Source of the DNA: Deltaproteobacteria bacterium
GTDB lineage: Bacteria > Desulfobacterota > DSM-4660 > Desulfatiglandales > Desulfatiglandaceae
Direction: 5' to 3'
Assembly: GCA_019307945.1 (NCBI GenBank)
Contig: JAFDIS010000008.1
Coordinates: forward strand, 1-64,000
DNA: 64,000 bases
Shown here: piece by piece, positions 1 to 10,000 of the stretch
Layout of the letters: each line of letters opens with the position of its first letter
Numbering within the stretch: the first letter of the stretch is position 1
Position numbers and translations under genes: made by a program
The notes under the pieces: generated by a model
Seen by the model: the letters and a program-made list of their open reading frames with translations, nothing else
Databases searched by the model: none
Told to the model about the DNA's origin: nothing

Positions 1-1
1 G

Positions 2-130
2 TGCAGCGCTCCTGGGGCATCGAGTCTTGCTTGTCTCGGCATGAAAGACTTCTATCATGGAAAAGTAGACTTTGCAAAAAAATATGGAAATGTGAAGTAC
101 GTCCCGCGATTCACGCGCATGGAAATGTGA
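2..130 (+). CDS. possible 3' end of an unidentified gene (partial)
   Basis: An open frame enters from the left edge and stops at TGA 128-130. The stretch after an internal Met at position 41 (residues MKDFYHGKVDFAKKYGNVKY) looks protein-like, with ordinary amino-acid composition. I recognise no family. The frame ends inside the 35-bp direct repeat at 84-149, so the true C-terminus may have been altered by that duplication. If real, it converges with the ABC permease ending at 224. It could equally be chance. Confidence 0.25.
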   Translation, partial: CSAPGASSLACLGMKDFYHGKVDFAKKYGNVKYVPRFTRMEM

Positions 131-149
131 AGTACGTCCCGCTATTCAC
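84..149. repeat. 35-bp period direct repeat (two copies)
   Basis: A 31-bp segment starting atggaaatgtgaagtacgtc at 84 recurs at 119 with one mismatch (g/t), a period of 35 bp. It lies next to the window edge between the possible gene end and the ABC permease. It looks like a single recent tandem duplication. The remainder of 131-223 shows nothing else I can support. Confidence 0.85.
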
Positions 150-223
150 CTATTCACTCATTTTGGATGGCAGCGGAAAAATATCAGATGCAACGATTCG
201 TTCGACATCCCGGGGTACTTTCC

Positions 224-1030
224 TTACAATCCCTTTGCCCGCCACATGTTGTGGAATTTGCAGGAGGCCATGAGAAATGCCAGGGTAAATAAAACCAGCA
301 TGAGCAGGCTCAGCCTGACCGGAAAGAATGCGGGTCGCCCAAAAGCAGTATGAATCAAGGCGGTTACATACGATAACGGCGACAACGGTGCTATCCACCG
401 CACCCAGAAGGGCATTTGTCCGATCGGCATGAATATCCCACTTACGAAAAGCAGTGGGATCCGGATCAAGTTCGACAACAGCATGATGTTTGAGGGACTG
501 CTCGCAGGAGGTGCGGCGAGAAGCACGCCCAGAGAAGCGAAGCTCAACGCGCCCAACACGATTCCGGCGGTGAGTATCGGCCCGCTATCTATGGAGGCAT
601 CCGTAAACAGGAGTCCTATTAATATTGGAACCACTGAAAGACAAATTCCGAAAACCATGCCGCTCATCACGTCCCCCGCCAAGATCGCGCGGAGCGACAC
701 GGGGGTGGAAATGAGGCGTTCGTAGGTTTTGGCGCTCCTTTCCCAGGGAGTCACCAAAGGCCCGACGGCGCTTGCCGTGAACCACAAGGCCATGGCAATC
801 ATGCCTGGGACGATGTTTTCAGCCGCGATGGGACGACCCATCTTGAACGCAAGGAAGAAAAACATGGGACGACCCATCTTGAACGCAAGGAAGAAAAACA
901 CCGGGAAAAGGACCCCGAAGATCAGCACCGGCGGTTTCAGGTAGTACAACCGGGCGTTCTTCTTCAGAATGACCAGCGAACCATGCAACTGCCGCCGCCA
1001 AGCCCGAACCGTTTCCCTCCGGACCGTCAT
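224..1030 (-). CDS. ABC-2 type transporter permease
   Basis: This 268-residue integral membrane protein is the permease of a two-gene ABC exporter. It has an N-terminal cytoplasmic stretch, a first hydrophobic segment and then four to five further hydrophobic segments, the layout of ABC-2/NatB-like permeases. The ATG at 1028-1030 overlaps the TGA of the upstream ATPase gene (ATGA), which decides the start and implies coupled translation. Near residues 45-68 the 12-residue unit MFFFLAFKMGRP occurs twice in a row, from a 36-bp in-frame duplication in the first membrane segment. The substrate cannot be read from sequence. Export of a small molecule, ion or antibiotic are all possible. Confidence 0.85.
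   Translation of the reverse strand: MTVRRETVRAWRRQLHGSLVILKKNARLYYLKPPVLIFGVLFPVFFFLAFKMGRPMFFFLAFKMGRPIAAENIVPGMIAMALWFTASAVGPLVTPWERSAKTYERLISTPVSLRAILAGDVMSGMVFGICLSVVPILIGLLFTDASIDSGPILTAGIVLGALSFASLGVLLAAPPASSPSNIMLLSNLIRIPLLFVSGIFMPIGQMPFWVRWIAPLSPLSYVTALIHTAFGRPAFFPVRLSLLMLVLFTLAFLMASCKFHNMWRAKGL
828..900. repeat. 36-bp perfect tandem duplication inside the ABC permease gene
   Basis: Copy one is 828-863 and copy two 864-899, identical over 36 bp (unit begins atgggacgacccatcttgaa). The match continues one base further. The unit length is a multiple of three, so the permease frame is preserved and 12 residues are repeated. Confidence 0.95.
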
Positions 1031-1971
1031 TTTAAACCCTTCTCCTTGTATCCGCTCGTGAGGTGAACAAAGACGTCCTCCAGGCTGGGTTTGCGGTTGC
1101 AAAGATCCGTGATCTCCACTCCCTTGCTCTCCGCCAATCGGACGACCTCGGTCACCACTTGCCCGGGTAACTTAGTGTACAACCGGAACGTGCGATCGTC
1201 TGCTTCAATCTGTGAGACGCCGGGCAGCGACTCGAGCTCATTATGCTCTGGTGCGGTGCCCTCAAAACGCACTTCGACGTATTGGCGGGAACTTATGGTG
1301 GCGCGCAGCTTTTCCGGAGTGTCTATGGTGGCGATAGATCCTTTCTCGATTATCGCCACACGTGAGCACATCTCGCCGGCCTCCCTCATGTTGTGCGTGG
1401 TCAGGAACACGGTGAGGCCGCGCCGGTTCAGATCCTTCACTATACGGCGTATCAGCCTTGCGCTCTGAACGTCCAGCCCACTGGTGGGTTCATCTAGAAA
1501 CAACACTTCCGGATCCGTCACCAATGCAGCGCACAGCATGAGCCTTTGACGGAGACCCTTGGAGAGCGTACGGGCCTTCTGCTCCCTTTTCTCCGCCAGT
1601 CCCAGAGCGTCAAGCAGACGTTCTGCTTCCTGGAAGCGTCGATGTCGTGGGACACCGTGCAGCTCCGCCATGAGCATAACATTTTGCCAGGCAGAAAGAT
1701 CGAGGTATACGTTTGCCTCTTCGGGCACGACCGCGATGTGCGCCCTGGAAAGCAACGGCTCTTTACGGATATCATGACCTTGTATTGTGGCGGTACCCTC
1801 CGTGGGCTCGATCACACCGGTGAGCATGCGGACGGTGGTGGTCTTGCCGGCTCCGTTCGGCCCCAAGAACCCGAAGATCTCGCCCTGGTGAACCTCGAAC
1901 TCCACGCGGTTCACCGCTACCAAAGAACCAAACTTGCGTGTCAGACCTTTGACCTCGATAGCGGCTTTCAT
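1027..1971 (-). CDS. ABC transporter ATP-binding protein
   Basis: This 314-residue cytoplasmic ATPase energises the permease encoded directly downstream. It carries a Walker A motif (GPNGAGKTT, near residue 40), an ABC signature of the form LSKGLRQR and a Walker B with catalytic Glu (LFLDEPTSGLD). The sequence before the H-loop reads TVFLTTHNM. After the ATPase core there is a C-terminal domain of about 90 residues, as in NatA/DrrA-type exporters. I chose the ATG at 1969-1971 because AGGTGA lies six bases upstream; a TTG two codons earlier is the alternative. Shine-Dalgarno and flank are duplicated as a 10-bp tandem repeat. The stop overlaps the permease start. Confidence 0.9.
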   Translation of the reverse strand: MKAAIEVKGLTRKFGSLVAVNRVEFEVHQGEIFGFLGPNGAGKTTTVRMLTGVIEPTEGTATIQGHDIRKEPLLSRAHIAVVPEEANVYLDLSAWQNVMLMAELHGVPRHRRFQEAERLLDALGLAEKREQKARTLSKGLRQRLMLCAALVTDPEVLFLDEPTSGLDVQSARLIRRIVKDLNRRGLTVFLTTHNMREAGEMCSRVAIIEKGSIATIDTPEKLRATISSRQYVEVRFEGTAPEHNELESLPGVSQIEADDRTFRLYTKLPGQVVTEVVRLAESKGVEITDLCNRKPSLEDVFVHLTSGYKEKGLK

Positions 1972-1977
1972 TTGCAA

Positions 1978-1997
1978 TCACCTAAAATCACCTAAAA
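1978..1997 (-). repeat. 10-bp tandem repeat duplicating the ABC ATPase ribosome binding site
   Basis: On the minus strand the unit ttttaggtga occurs twice in a row, directly before ttgcaaATG. Each copy carries the Shine-Dalgarno core AGGTGA, so the gene has two tandem ribosome-binding sequences. The copy nearest the gene has normal spacing. Confidence 0.85.
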
Positions 1998-2043
1998 TTG
2001 AGCGATTTCCAAAGCTTACCGGCAATGCAAGGCCCGGGCGAGA

Positions 2044-2128
2044 GGATTCCACGAATGAGGCGTACTTGTTAGTACGCCGCAGTGAGTGAATCCGAAGCGC
2101 CTGTCTGCGTGCGGGACACGCACAGGCG
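2044..2128. other. two adjacent palindromic hairpins in the intergenic gap
   Basis: GGCGTACT-tgtt-AGTACGCC (2059-2078) is a perfect 8-bp stem with a 4-base loop. It is nested in outer arms GGATTC (2044-2049) and GAATCC (2088-2093). A second hairpin follows at 2098-2128 (CGCCTGT..GCGTG against CACGC..ACAGGCG, loop cggga). They separate the helicase/ATPase operon from the ABC transporter. There is no T tract, so this may be a REP-like element or a processing site rather than a classical terminator. Confidence 0.6.
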
Positions 2129-2234
2129 GCGCAACGCAGCAGGTCCTGTAAAATCGGAAATCCCGCAGGGTTTCAAGAATCACGTCCCTTGCCGAACGAG
2201 ACCGCATCACCCGGGCAGAACACGTCGATTACCT

Positions 2235-5200
2235 TTACCTTTCAGACGCGTTAAGAAGCTCCTGAAGGTCGAGAAGATGTTTTTCTCTAAATTCGATTTC
2301 ACATTCTTCTCCGCACAGTCTAATTTTCAGTGTCGGACTGATATTACCACCTTCTGCCTTCGTTTTGAAACCATCTATTTGTTCTATGATATTATCCCCT
2401 TCAACAGCACCATGCTGCCATTTGGCAAAGTGATCCGCACATAGACAAAGGGCATTGGCTGGAGTATCTACAAATCGTGCGTGCTTCCTGGGAACAATGT
2501 AGTTGGCTATGAAAAATGGATTTCCATTCCTTTCAGGAAAAGTCTTGCCGCAAATCTGACACTTCCCACCATAAAATTGGGATAAATACTCCCGCACCTG
2601 TTCGTCTGGTCCTTCAAGGATTGTGCGCATCGTTTCCTTGCGTCTTTTCTCCGGGCTTGGTTCAGCATGCAAACGTTTTTTATGTTGTTCATAACTTTTC
2701 CCCCGACGACCGTCAGGATTTCTTACAACGCCTGAATCCCTCTCTGAAAATTCTATCTGGGTTTTGCCAGGCTTGTTAAAAGCATTTTTAAACTCAGAAA
2801 TGTAATCGAAAGGCCTTTCAACGAAATCATTTTTCGATGACTTGTTTCTCTGGTTCCCTAATAATCCTTGAGAACCTTCTTTTTCCATCTTGTCATTGTC
2901 CCTTACGTCACCAACCTGGTTATCCGTTTCTACATAGATATTCTCCGCAATTGCACTAGATGACGTTTCGGCCATATCAGTCTTCTCGATTCCTTCCCTA
3001 TTATTTTCCGCTGATTTCACCTTGACTTGGTTATCTCGAATCAATGCTTCTCCCTTATTACTAGGTTCAATGACAACATCAACCATACTATTTACTTCAT
3101 CAGGAATGCTCCAGCCCTTCTGCTCAATCCTCCATCGCCAATCTTCTTCGCCTAACGTTAATTCGATCCAATCCGATAACTCCTTGTATGCACGGTTTGG
3201 CATCAATGCACGCGCCAGCGTCCTTGATATAGCGTTCTTCTTGTAGGCATCAGCATTTTCCGAAATGATCAATTTCCGATTTCGCTTGTCCCAAAAGCAA
3301 TCAGCATTTCTCCTTTTCATTTTGTTATCAAGGCGGTATTCAAGTTGGAGATATGGAGCATACGCCTCCTTTGTTTCAAAAAGTGCCTGTATAGAATTAT
3401 TCTCAAAAAGCCGTCTAAAATCTGTGGGCTTCTTTTCTCTAATCCACGTCGTGATGAGTATCTTCGCTGACTCTGTGATGAATTCGGGATTATCATGTGT
3501 GAGATAACCACTATTTTCCAAAAGGGAGATATTAATGCTTTCAGATAAATAAGGAAGTCCAAGTGCCCGGTATAACGGCTCCCAATCAGAGAAAGCATCT
3601 TTCGGAGGCCGCCATGCAAAGTAAACATTTTCTCCATTAAAAATCTTCTTCAACTCCCCGTCATCCGGTACATATACGGACGAAGGCTTTTGAAAATTCT
3701 TGCTTTGAGTCCATATCCTCGCATCTGAGACAAATCCTTCCCACCACGAAGGGCGCTCATCTTCGTTCATATTGAAAATAGGCAACAGCTCTCGGTAAAC
3801 TCTTGCAAGGACATTTTCGATTTCGTCGGGTTGTCTATTGGTATCCTTCTGTAGCGTTAACCATCGCTGCGCAAAGGTTTCTTTGTCAACATTCTCTTTC
3901 ACTCCTAATTGATCGACAAAAAATTCTTTGAGGTGGGCACCATATTTTTTCTCCAGATAGACAAAATCGTCGCAAAGGGTATCACTAAGGTCTTTCCAAA
4001 TCGCACCTTTTGTTGAAACCCAGTGCTGCCCTGAAGCACCTGGTACAAAAATTAACTTTGCTTGCTGAAAACGCTTAAGGATATCATCAGAAAGCTCTCG
4101 GGAGCCGAGTGTTCGATATATTCGCTCTGCAAGATTTTTATTACCGTTATCCTTCCTCTCTGAATATTCTTCCAATAAAGACACAAGCTTCTCAGAGGTC
4201 ACTTCGGTTTGAATGCCAAGCAATTTGATTATATCTTCAGGAAGCTGATCTTCAAAATATGGAACGAAATCGCCAAGAATTTCCTTAATGCTTTCCTTCG
4301 CTAAAAAGGCTTGCCGAGGCTTACGTAAGCCCTTTGTCGTTGGGAGCCATTGCCTTTCTCGTAAATATTTCAAAAAATCAGAATGCCAGACTTTGAATTG
4401 ATATTTCCCCGTTCGGACTCTATATGCTTGGCCGTCTTGTTCATAATATTTCATTTTGTTTGCCCATTTATATTTTTCCTCACATTTCCCTATGAAATCA
4501 GATCGCCAAGCCCCTTTGGGCCAAGCCACAGGGGTATCTCTGTCACTTTGATATTTCAGCCACGCAATCATTGCACGTGCCTCGCCAGGCAATTTATTTG
4601 GTGCAAGATAATTCTCCTCAATTTTTGTCACACTGAAAGGAGTATCTTTTGATTCACTTCTTCGAGGAAGGGGATATTTATCAATGCAACCGATCTCAAG
4701 GAGACGGTTGATACACTCTTTACTGTAAGCATCGGATAACCATACAAAATGTCCCCGATCATCATCCGTTTGCCATATCAGCTGCCATCCTGTTTTAGGA
4801 TCGAAACCCTCGGGTGTCACTACAGCCTGTATACCGGATAAATTCCGAGCTTCTGCTAACAACATCTTCCCGCCATCTGAAAGCAGCACAGGAAGGTCGT
4901 CGAAGTGAGAGCCTGTATCAGCGAATCGGCAAAGAAAAGTCGTTGCCGCAACCAGATCTGAGTTTGTAATGCTGTTATAGTTATGACCTAACCAATTCAA
5001 AATATCGATAGCATAGTTCTTCTTTGTGAAAGGATAAATGTTAAGCATCTTAGTCATCCATTCACGGATATCACGATCATCCTTTAGTCTATCGAAAAAG
5101 TCACTATCCAGGAATCCTAAAGATATTTCTCTTAGGCATTCTGGAATTTTTTGAAATAGTTGTTGACATTCCTCATCACATTCAAAGTAGATCGGCCGCT

Positions 5201-6716
5201 CTTTATCACAGGACCATCGTATTCCATTTCCTAATTTGATTGGAACAATTGGGCAAGCCAGTAGTTCTTCCGAAAAGTTTTGGCTTGATAGGTATCGGTA
5301 ACACTTCAGCAGCCAATCATAATCATGTTGCATAATCCATTGTTTTTCCTGAAAACATTCTTCAACCAGATCCAAAGTTAGTGATCCGATCCCAATTGCC
5401 TCCAATTGATCCCGGTACTTTTCAATTTCACTCAGGACTATCCTCTGCCTTTTCAGTAGGGCCTTAGGATATGGGTTTCCTGATAGCAGATTTCGAAATT
5501 TACTGGGGGCCCTAATAGCCTTTTCAGGTTTGCATTTCCTGCCATCAGGTTCGGTCGGGATGATGGTCCGATTTTTCAATTCATCATGAATGGATTTCAC
5601 TATAGAATCAAAAAAACTATAATCTGCTTCGAGAGGAATATAGCCAAAAATCAGCGAGCGGTATTCCTTAATTTCCAACCAGCTCTCAAAAGCGGTCACA
5701 AACACCTCGCATATACAGTCTCGAAGCCATTCATTCCACGATAGCCCTTCCAAAATCCCCTCGCGGGAACTTGTTAAAATGAAATCAGCGTTGATTAAAA
5801 AAGGAAGCCCTGTATCGTAGCGTACAGGCAGATAGGCAAAAACCTTTCCTGCATTCTCCTCGTTATCACCTAGCGGAAATGCTATAGAGACATCCCGTTT
5901 ATCGATATCTTTTCTTTTTTCATGGGTGATACCTTCCGGCTTGTTAATTGTTTTGGTGTACAATAAGAACTCATTTATCTCGGATAAGGGATTTCCTTGC
6001 CGTTCGCCCTCAATCAAAATTTGCACCAAAGGCGCCTTGGAGTCGTCTTTCAGAATAGTGAATTTGCCTTCTTTTTCTATTATTATCTGAAGTTCCTTTA
6101 GTTTTGATAAAAAAAGAATAGTTTCCGGTTCAATATCCTGTAACATTTTCTTTATTTTTTCGTACGTGAAATCAGGTTTGTCTAGCGGCAGGATTATAGT
6201 GGTCAAATGAAGGTCTATATCTTCAGGGGGCGCTTTAACCCATCTCGGAACAATATAACCAAGCCCCGTCTCTTCATCCTTTTCGGGCAGACAAAAATAA
6301 TACCCACCAGAAAATATATAGGGAGTACTCGTAACTCGAAAGACGGCTTTGAAACCTATCCCTTTCTCGCCGATATAACCCTGAATTTTGCTCTTAGTCG
6401 TTATACCTATTGCACAAATTGCATCCACATTAGCAGGCGAAAAGCCGATCTCGTTGTTTTGAATAATCAATGCGCCAGTAGTCTTTGGAGTTGCGGTTGG
6501 ATCATTCTTTACTAACTGAAAAGATAATGAAGGATTCGCATCATTATATATGTTGTCTTCAGCATTTTGAATCAGTTCCAAAATAAAATGAGTTTCTTTG
6601 CTATAAAGGTCGTGCGCAAGAGCCTGAATCGAATTATTAAGGCTGTCCTTAATACGTTGGCTTGCCTCACATTCTTTGCGGATCCTTTCAATATGCTTGA
6701 ACTGATCACTCGGCAT
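2235..6716 (-). CDS. sacsin-like GHKL ATPase with C-terminal HNH-like zinc module
   Basis: This protein of 1493 residues opens with a Hsp90/sacsin-type ATPase: N-box ELIQNAEDN (47-55), G1-like segment IQNNEIGF (85-92) and G2 box GEKGIGFKAVF (116-126). A long central region without a recognised domain follows. The last 110 residues form a zinc/HNH-like module, with CQIC near 1386, then ANYIVP, TPANALCLCADH and WQHG. The usual first HNH histidine pair is replaced by NY, so nuclease activity is uncertain. The start at 6714-6716 is chosen because GGAGG sits eight bases upstream, inside the preceding gene, and the two frames overlap by 11 bp. Such ATPases occur in phage-defence loci, but I cannot assign a named system. 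Its base composition is A+T-rich against the flanks. Confidence 0.75.
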   Translation of the reverse strand: MPSDQFKHIERIRKECEASQRIKDSLNNSIQALAHDLYSKETHFILELIQNAEDNIYNDANPSLSFQLVKNDPTATPKTTGALIIQNNEIGFSPANVDAICAIGITTKSKIQGYIGEKGIGFKAVFRVTSTPYIFSGGYYFCLPEKDEETGLGYIVPRWVKAPPEDIDLHLTTIILPLDKPDFTYEKIKKMLQDIEPETILFLSKLKELQIIIEKEGKFTILKDDSKAPLVQILIEGERQGNPLSEINEFLLYTKTINKPEGITHEKRKDIDKRDVSIAFPLGDNEENAGKVFAYLPVRYDTGLPFLINADFILTSSREGILEGLSWNEWLRDCICEVFVTAFESWLEIKEYRSLIFGYIPLEADYSFFDSIVKSIHDELKNRTIIPTEPDGRKCKPEKAIRAPSKFRNLLSGNPYPKALLKRQRIVLSEIEKYRDQLEAIGIGSLTLDLVEECFQEKQWIMQHDYDWLLKCYRYLSSQNFSEELLACPIVPIKLGNGIRWSCDKERPIYFECDEECQQLFQKIPECLREISLGFLDSDFFDRLKDDRDIREWMTKMLNIYPFTKKNYAIDILNWLGHNYNSITNSDLVAATTFLCRFADTGSHFDDLPVLLSDGGKMLLAEARNLSGIQAVVTPEGFDPKTGWQLIWQTDDDRGHFVWLSDAYSKECINRLLEIGCIDKYPLPRRSESKDTPFSVTKIEENYLAPNKLPGEARAMIAWLKYQSDRDTPVAWPKGAWRSDFIGKCEEKYKWANKMKYYEQDGQAYRVRTGKYQFKVWHSDFLKYLRERQWLPTTKGLRKPRQAFLAKESIKEILGDFVPYFEDQLPEDIIKLLGIQTEVTSEKLVSLLEEYSERKDNGNKNLAERIYRTLGSRELSDDILKRFQQAKLIFVPGASGQHWVSTKGAIWKDLSDTLCDDFVYLEKKYGAHLKEFFVDQLGVKENVDKETFAQRWLTLQKDTNRQPDEIENVLARVYRELLPIFNMNEDERPSWWEGFVSDARIWTQSKNFQKPSSVYVPDDGELKKIFNGENVYFAWRPPKDAFSDWEPLYRALGLPYLSESINISLLENSGYLTHDNPEFITESAKILITTWIREKKPTDFRRLFENNSIQALFETKEAYAPYLQLEYRLDNKMKRRNADCFWDKRNRKLIISENADAYKKNAISRTLARALMPNRAYKELSDWIELTLGEEDWRWRIEQKGWSIPDEVNSMVDVVIEPSNKGEALIRDNQVKVKSAENNREGIEKTDMAETSSSAIAENIYVETDNQVGDVRDNDKMEKEGSQGLLGNQRNKSSKNDFVERPFDYISEFKNAFNKPGKTQIEFSERDSGVVRNPDGRRGKSYEQHKKRLHAEPSPEKRRKETMRTILEGPDEQVREYLSQFYGGKCQICGKTFPERNGNPFFIANYIVPRKHARFVDTPANALCLCADHFAKWQHGAVEGDNIIEQIDGFKTKAEGGNISPTLKIRLCGEECEIEFREKHLLDLQELLNASER

Positions 6717-7065
6717 CCGACAACCCTCCATCGATGTGGATTACCCCATAGGCCACCGGCTGGGCGGTAATATCGGCCCGTTCCATAGCAATATCCAATT
6801 CCTGAATGCGACGCGCATAATCCGCTTCAGCTGTATCTATCTGTGACTGACGCATCCGTCTTATTTTTTCGTCTGCTGCCTGCGCAAGTTGGTCTTTCAG
6901 CAAAGCGATCCTTGCATTATGGCTGGTTGTCAGACTTTCACGTCGATATTGTGCAAGTTCCCGGGTCCGGCGCTGGTGTTTTTCGCGCGCCTCCGACCAG
7001 AGCTTATAGTGGTGAACATCAAGCTCGTCCCAGAAGCTCGTCCCAGGCTGAGGATTCAGGAACAT
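6706..7065 (-). pseudogene. severed C-terminal tail of the HEPN-SNF2 helicase
   Basis: The reading frame from the duplication to 6706 encodes a charged helical tail of about 105 residues (begins DVHHYKLWSEAREKHQRR). It is continuous with the helicase if one 13-bp copy at 7021-7046 is removed: the helicase would then read WDEL-DVHHYKLW without interruption. It has no ribosome binding site of its own at 7065. Its stop overlaps the start of the sacsin-like gene by 11 bp, as expected of the intact operon. Confidence 0.8.
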
Positions 7066-10000
7066 TATCTACACTGATATGATTTTCTTCGGCTTTTTCA
7101 AGAAGTTTTCCCAAATGGGCGGTGATCCGCTCCGAACTCGCAACCGGACACAGGACCAGGTCTTCTCTGATACCGTGAAATTGCCACTGATAAATAGCAA
7201 ACAGGTAATCTCCGCCAGGGACAGACCGATCCCGCACCTTTAGTGTTGCAACAACCCGTTTTGTGGTATCGAATGCCCTGGATGCCTGCCTTACCAGGGG
7301 GTGCAAGGGCATGATGAACGCCGCGTCGGGATTCTGGGAGGCGCAAGCAGCATCAAATGTTAAAGCCAGGTGAGGGGCGCCACCCTTCAACCAGTTTTCC
7401 CATTCCCTGTACGAAGATGTGTTCTGCCTAGGGAGCTTCTGAAAATCCTTCAATAACTGATTACGAGCCTCCTGGGAGAGGCGTAGCGTCTTGAGCGGCT
7501 TTTCGCCAAGAATGAATTCTTGCTCTTTGCCGCAGGTATTCTGTAGGTAATTCGTAATAAGATTACGAATCGCTTCGGGAGAAAGCCAAAAGCTCGATGC
7601 CTCGTTAATCTCTTTCTTCAACTGATCTTCAGGCAGGCGAATGCCAAACAGCTCAACCTGCTTCTGTTCGAGCTCTTCCTGCTCTTGCATGAGGCGGATC
7701 TGATTATCTGCCAATTGCTGGAGCTTTTCACGGCGTTCCGCATCACTCAGGTTGAAATTCTCAGCAATGTCTCGAATTTCTCTGCTGATTTCACCAAGTA
7801 TCTCTTCGCTGCCCCCCAGAGCGTTATTGAAAACTCCTATGCGCAGCAAGCACCGTTCATAAATATCTGCGTCAACCGTCCCCGGCGTAATTAGATTGAA
7901 AATGGCGATACTTTCACTTTTTTGTCCCCAACGGTCAATACGTCCTATTCTCTGTTCGATTCTCATGGGGTTCCAAGGTAAGTCATAATTTATTATGCAG
8001 TCGCAAAATTGATAATCCAGTCCTTCACTGCCGACCTCAGAAAATAGCATTATATCTATCGCATTTTCACTTTCGTTATTTAATTCAAAACGATTACGTA
8101 ACTCCGCACGATCCTCATCATGTATATCTCCATGGACAAGTCCGACGCGGAAACCATCCGCCTTCAGGTGTCGATGAAGATAGTGGAGGGTATGTCGAAA
8201 GCTGCTGAACAGCATGACTTTCTTATTGGGCAGATCTTGTTTGTTCCTAAGTATTTTCCTGAGCGCCTCGAGCTTTGGGTCTTCGGGATCGAGATTACGC
8301 GCTTGTTCCAGAATCATTTTGATTCTTGTTTCTATGGCTTCGACAGTTTCCGCAGTTGGAGCCTTTCCCGTATTGTCGGCTTCTTCCCACGCCAATTCGT
8401 CGATGTGACGATTTAGTATCTCCTCGAGAAACGGGACAAGACCATATAAACAACTCGCCGCCTGCCGCCTGATTGTTGTCATCATGAATTTGACATTGGT
8501 GTCTCCATGAATCTGGCTTAATATTTCCGCTTGAATTTGAAGCAGATCATTATGGAGCTTCTTTTGGGCCGGGGTGAATTCAATGACGACCGTTTCCGGT
8601 TTCCTTATCGTGAAGTCGCCGATATCCCTCCTACGGGTTCTGTTAATTATTCCAGCGAATGTATGTAGCGCTTCGAGGTCAGTAATAAGTTGCACGCGTT
8701 CTCCCGATGGAATATCACCACGGGAGAGTTGATCGCGTATTCGGGAGAATTCCGGGCTGTTTCGCAGCAAGACCCGTCCCCACGAAGTCGCGGCGGCTTC
8801 ATCAAGCGCCTCAACAGCTTTTTCGGCCCATCCCGCCCCCTGACCGCGTGCCAGGTCTACGGCGCGATTTATGAACGGATTCGGCTCTGCCATGTGTGCA
8901 AAGCTCTCCTGATCGATAATGAGATCAGGGCGAAGCACATTGAGCAAAACAAAGAGGTCGTTATTACCCATCTGTATCGGTGTGGCAGTCAGAAACACGA
9001 CTGCCTCAGCGTGGTCGCAAAAGAACCTCACCGCCTTGTGGCTATACGTATCCGAATTCCGGATGTGATGAGCCTCGTCCACAATAACTAGGTCAAACCG
9101 GGGTGGCGGGTCCAGGTCCAGCAGCCCTGTCTTGCGTTTTCGCCTGCCATCCGGGCTTGTCCCGTAAAGAAGAGTTTCGTCAAACAAGGAATAGGGTATG
9201 ATGGCTTTCTGGTATTGCTCGGGCCAAACACCCTCCAGGTCCATCTCGTTAATGCAGAAGCGAAGCGTCCCGCCGTCAAGATGAGCGAAACGCTCTTCAA
9301 AACGCTTCATCTCAATTTGCCATTTGCGTTCAGTTACCAGTGGGCGAGGGCAGACGATAAGAACAGAGCGGACATCACGCCTGGCCTGGAGTTCACGCAG
9401 AATCAACCCCGCTTCAATGGTTTTCCCCACTCCAACACCATCGGCAATGAGTAATCGCGGTCGGTCGGATCGAATAAATTTCAGGACTGGCCTGAACTGG
9501 TATGGGATGAAATCAACGCGAGCCGCATTAAGAGAATAAAGCGTAGATAATCCTGGATGTTGAATTTGGAGAGCGGTAAGGTAGGAATGGAACTTATGAC
9601 AAGGCAAAACGATAGGGTCCTTGTCTTTCCGATCTTCAGCCTGTATCTGGGAGGCATAGAATATGCGGGTCTCACCATCAATGAACACTTTGTAGCGATT
9701 TTCCGGCTTACCCGGCATAATTGAAACAATTGCTCCCTTTATTTCAGGATTCGACTTCAAAAAGACAATCTGGCCAGGCTTAAACTCGGTTTTTTCTCTT
9801 CCTTCCCCAGGAGTCGGTTGCTCTCCGCTTGCAGGGGCTTTGGAAATAGAGGTCAAGCGCGTTTCGAGCAACGATGTTTTTGCCGCTCGAATCTCCTGAA
9901 TAAAACCCTCTTCGGCCTCAATCACTGTGGCGAACCGCTGCAGCGTATCCAGGTCTCGGTATACATCCTCCAGCGGGAGCCCCTCTGCGCCCACATGAGC

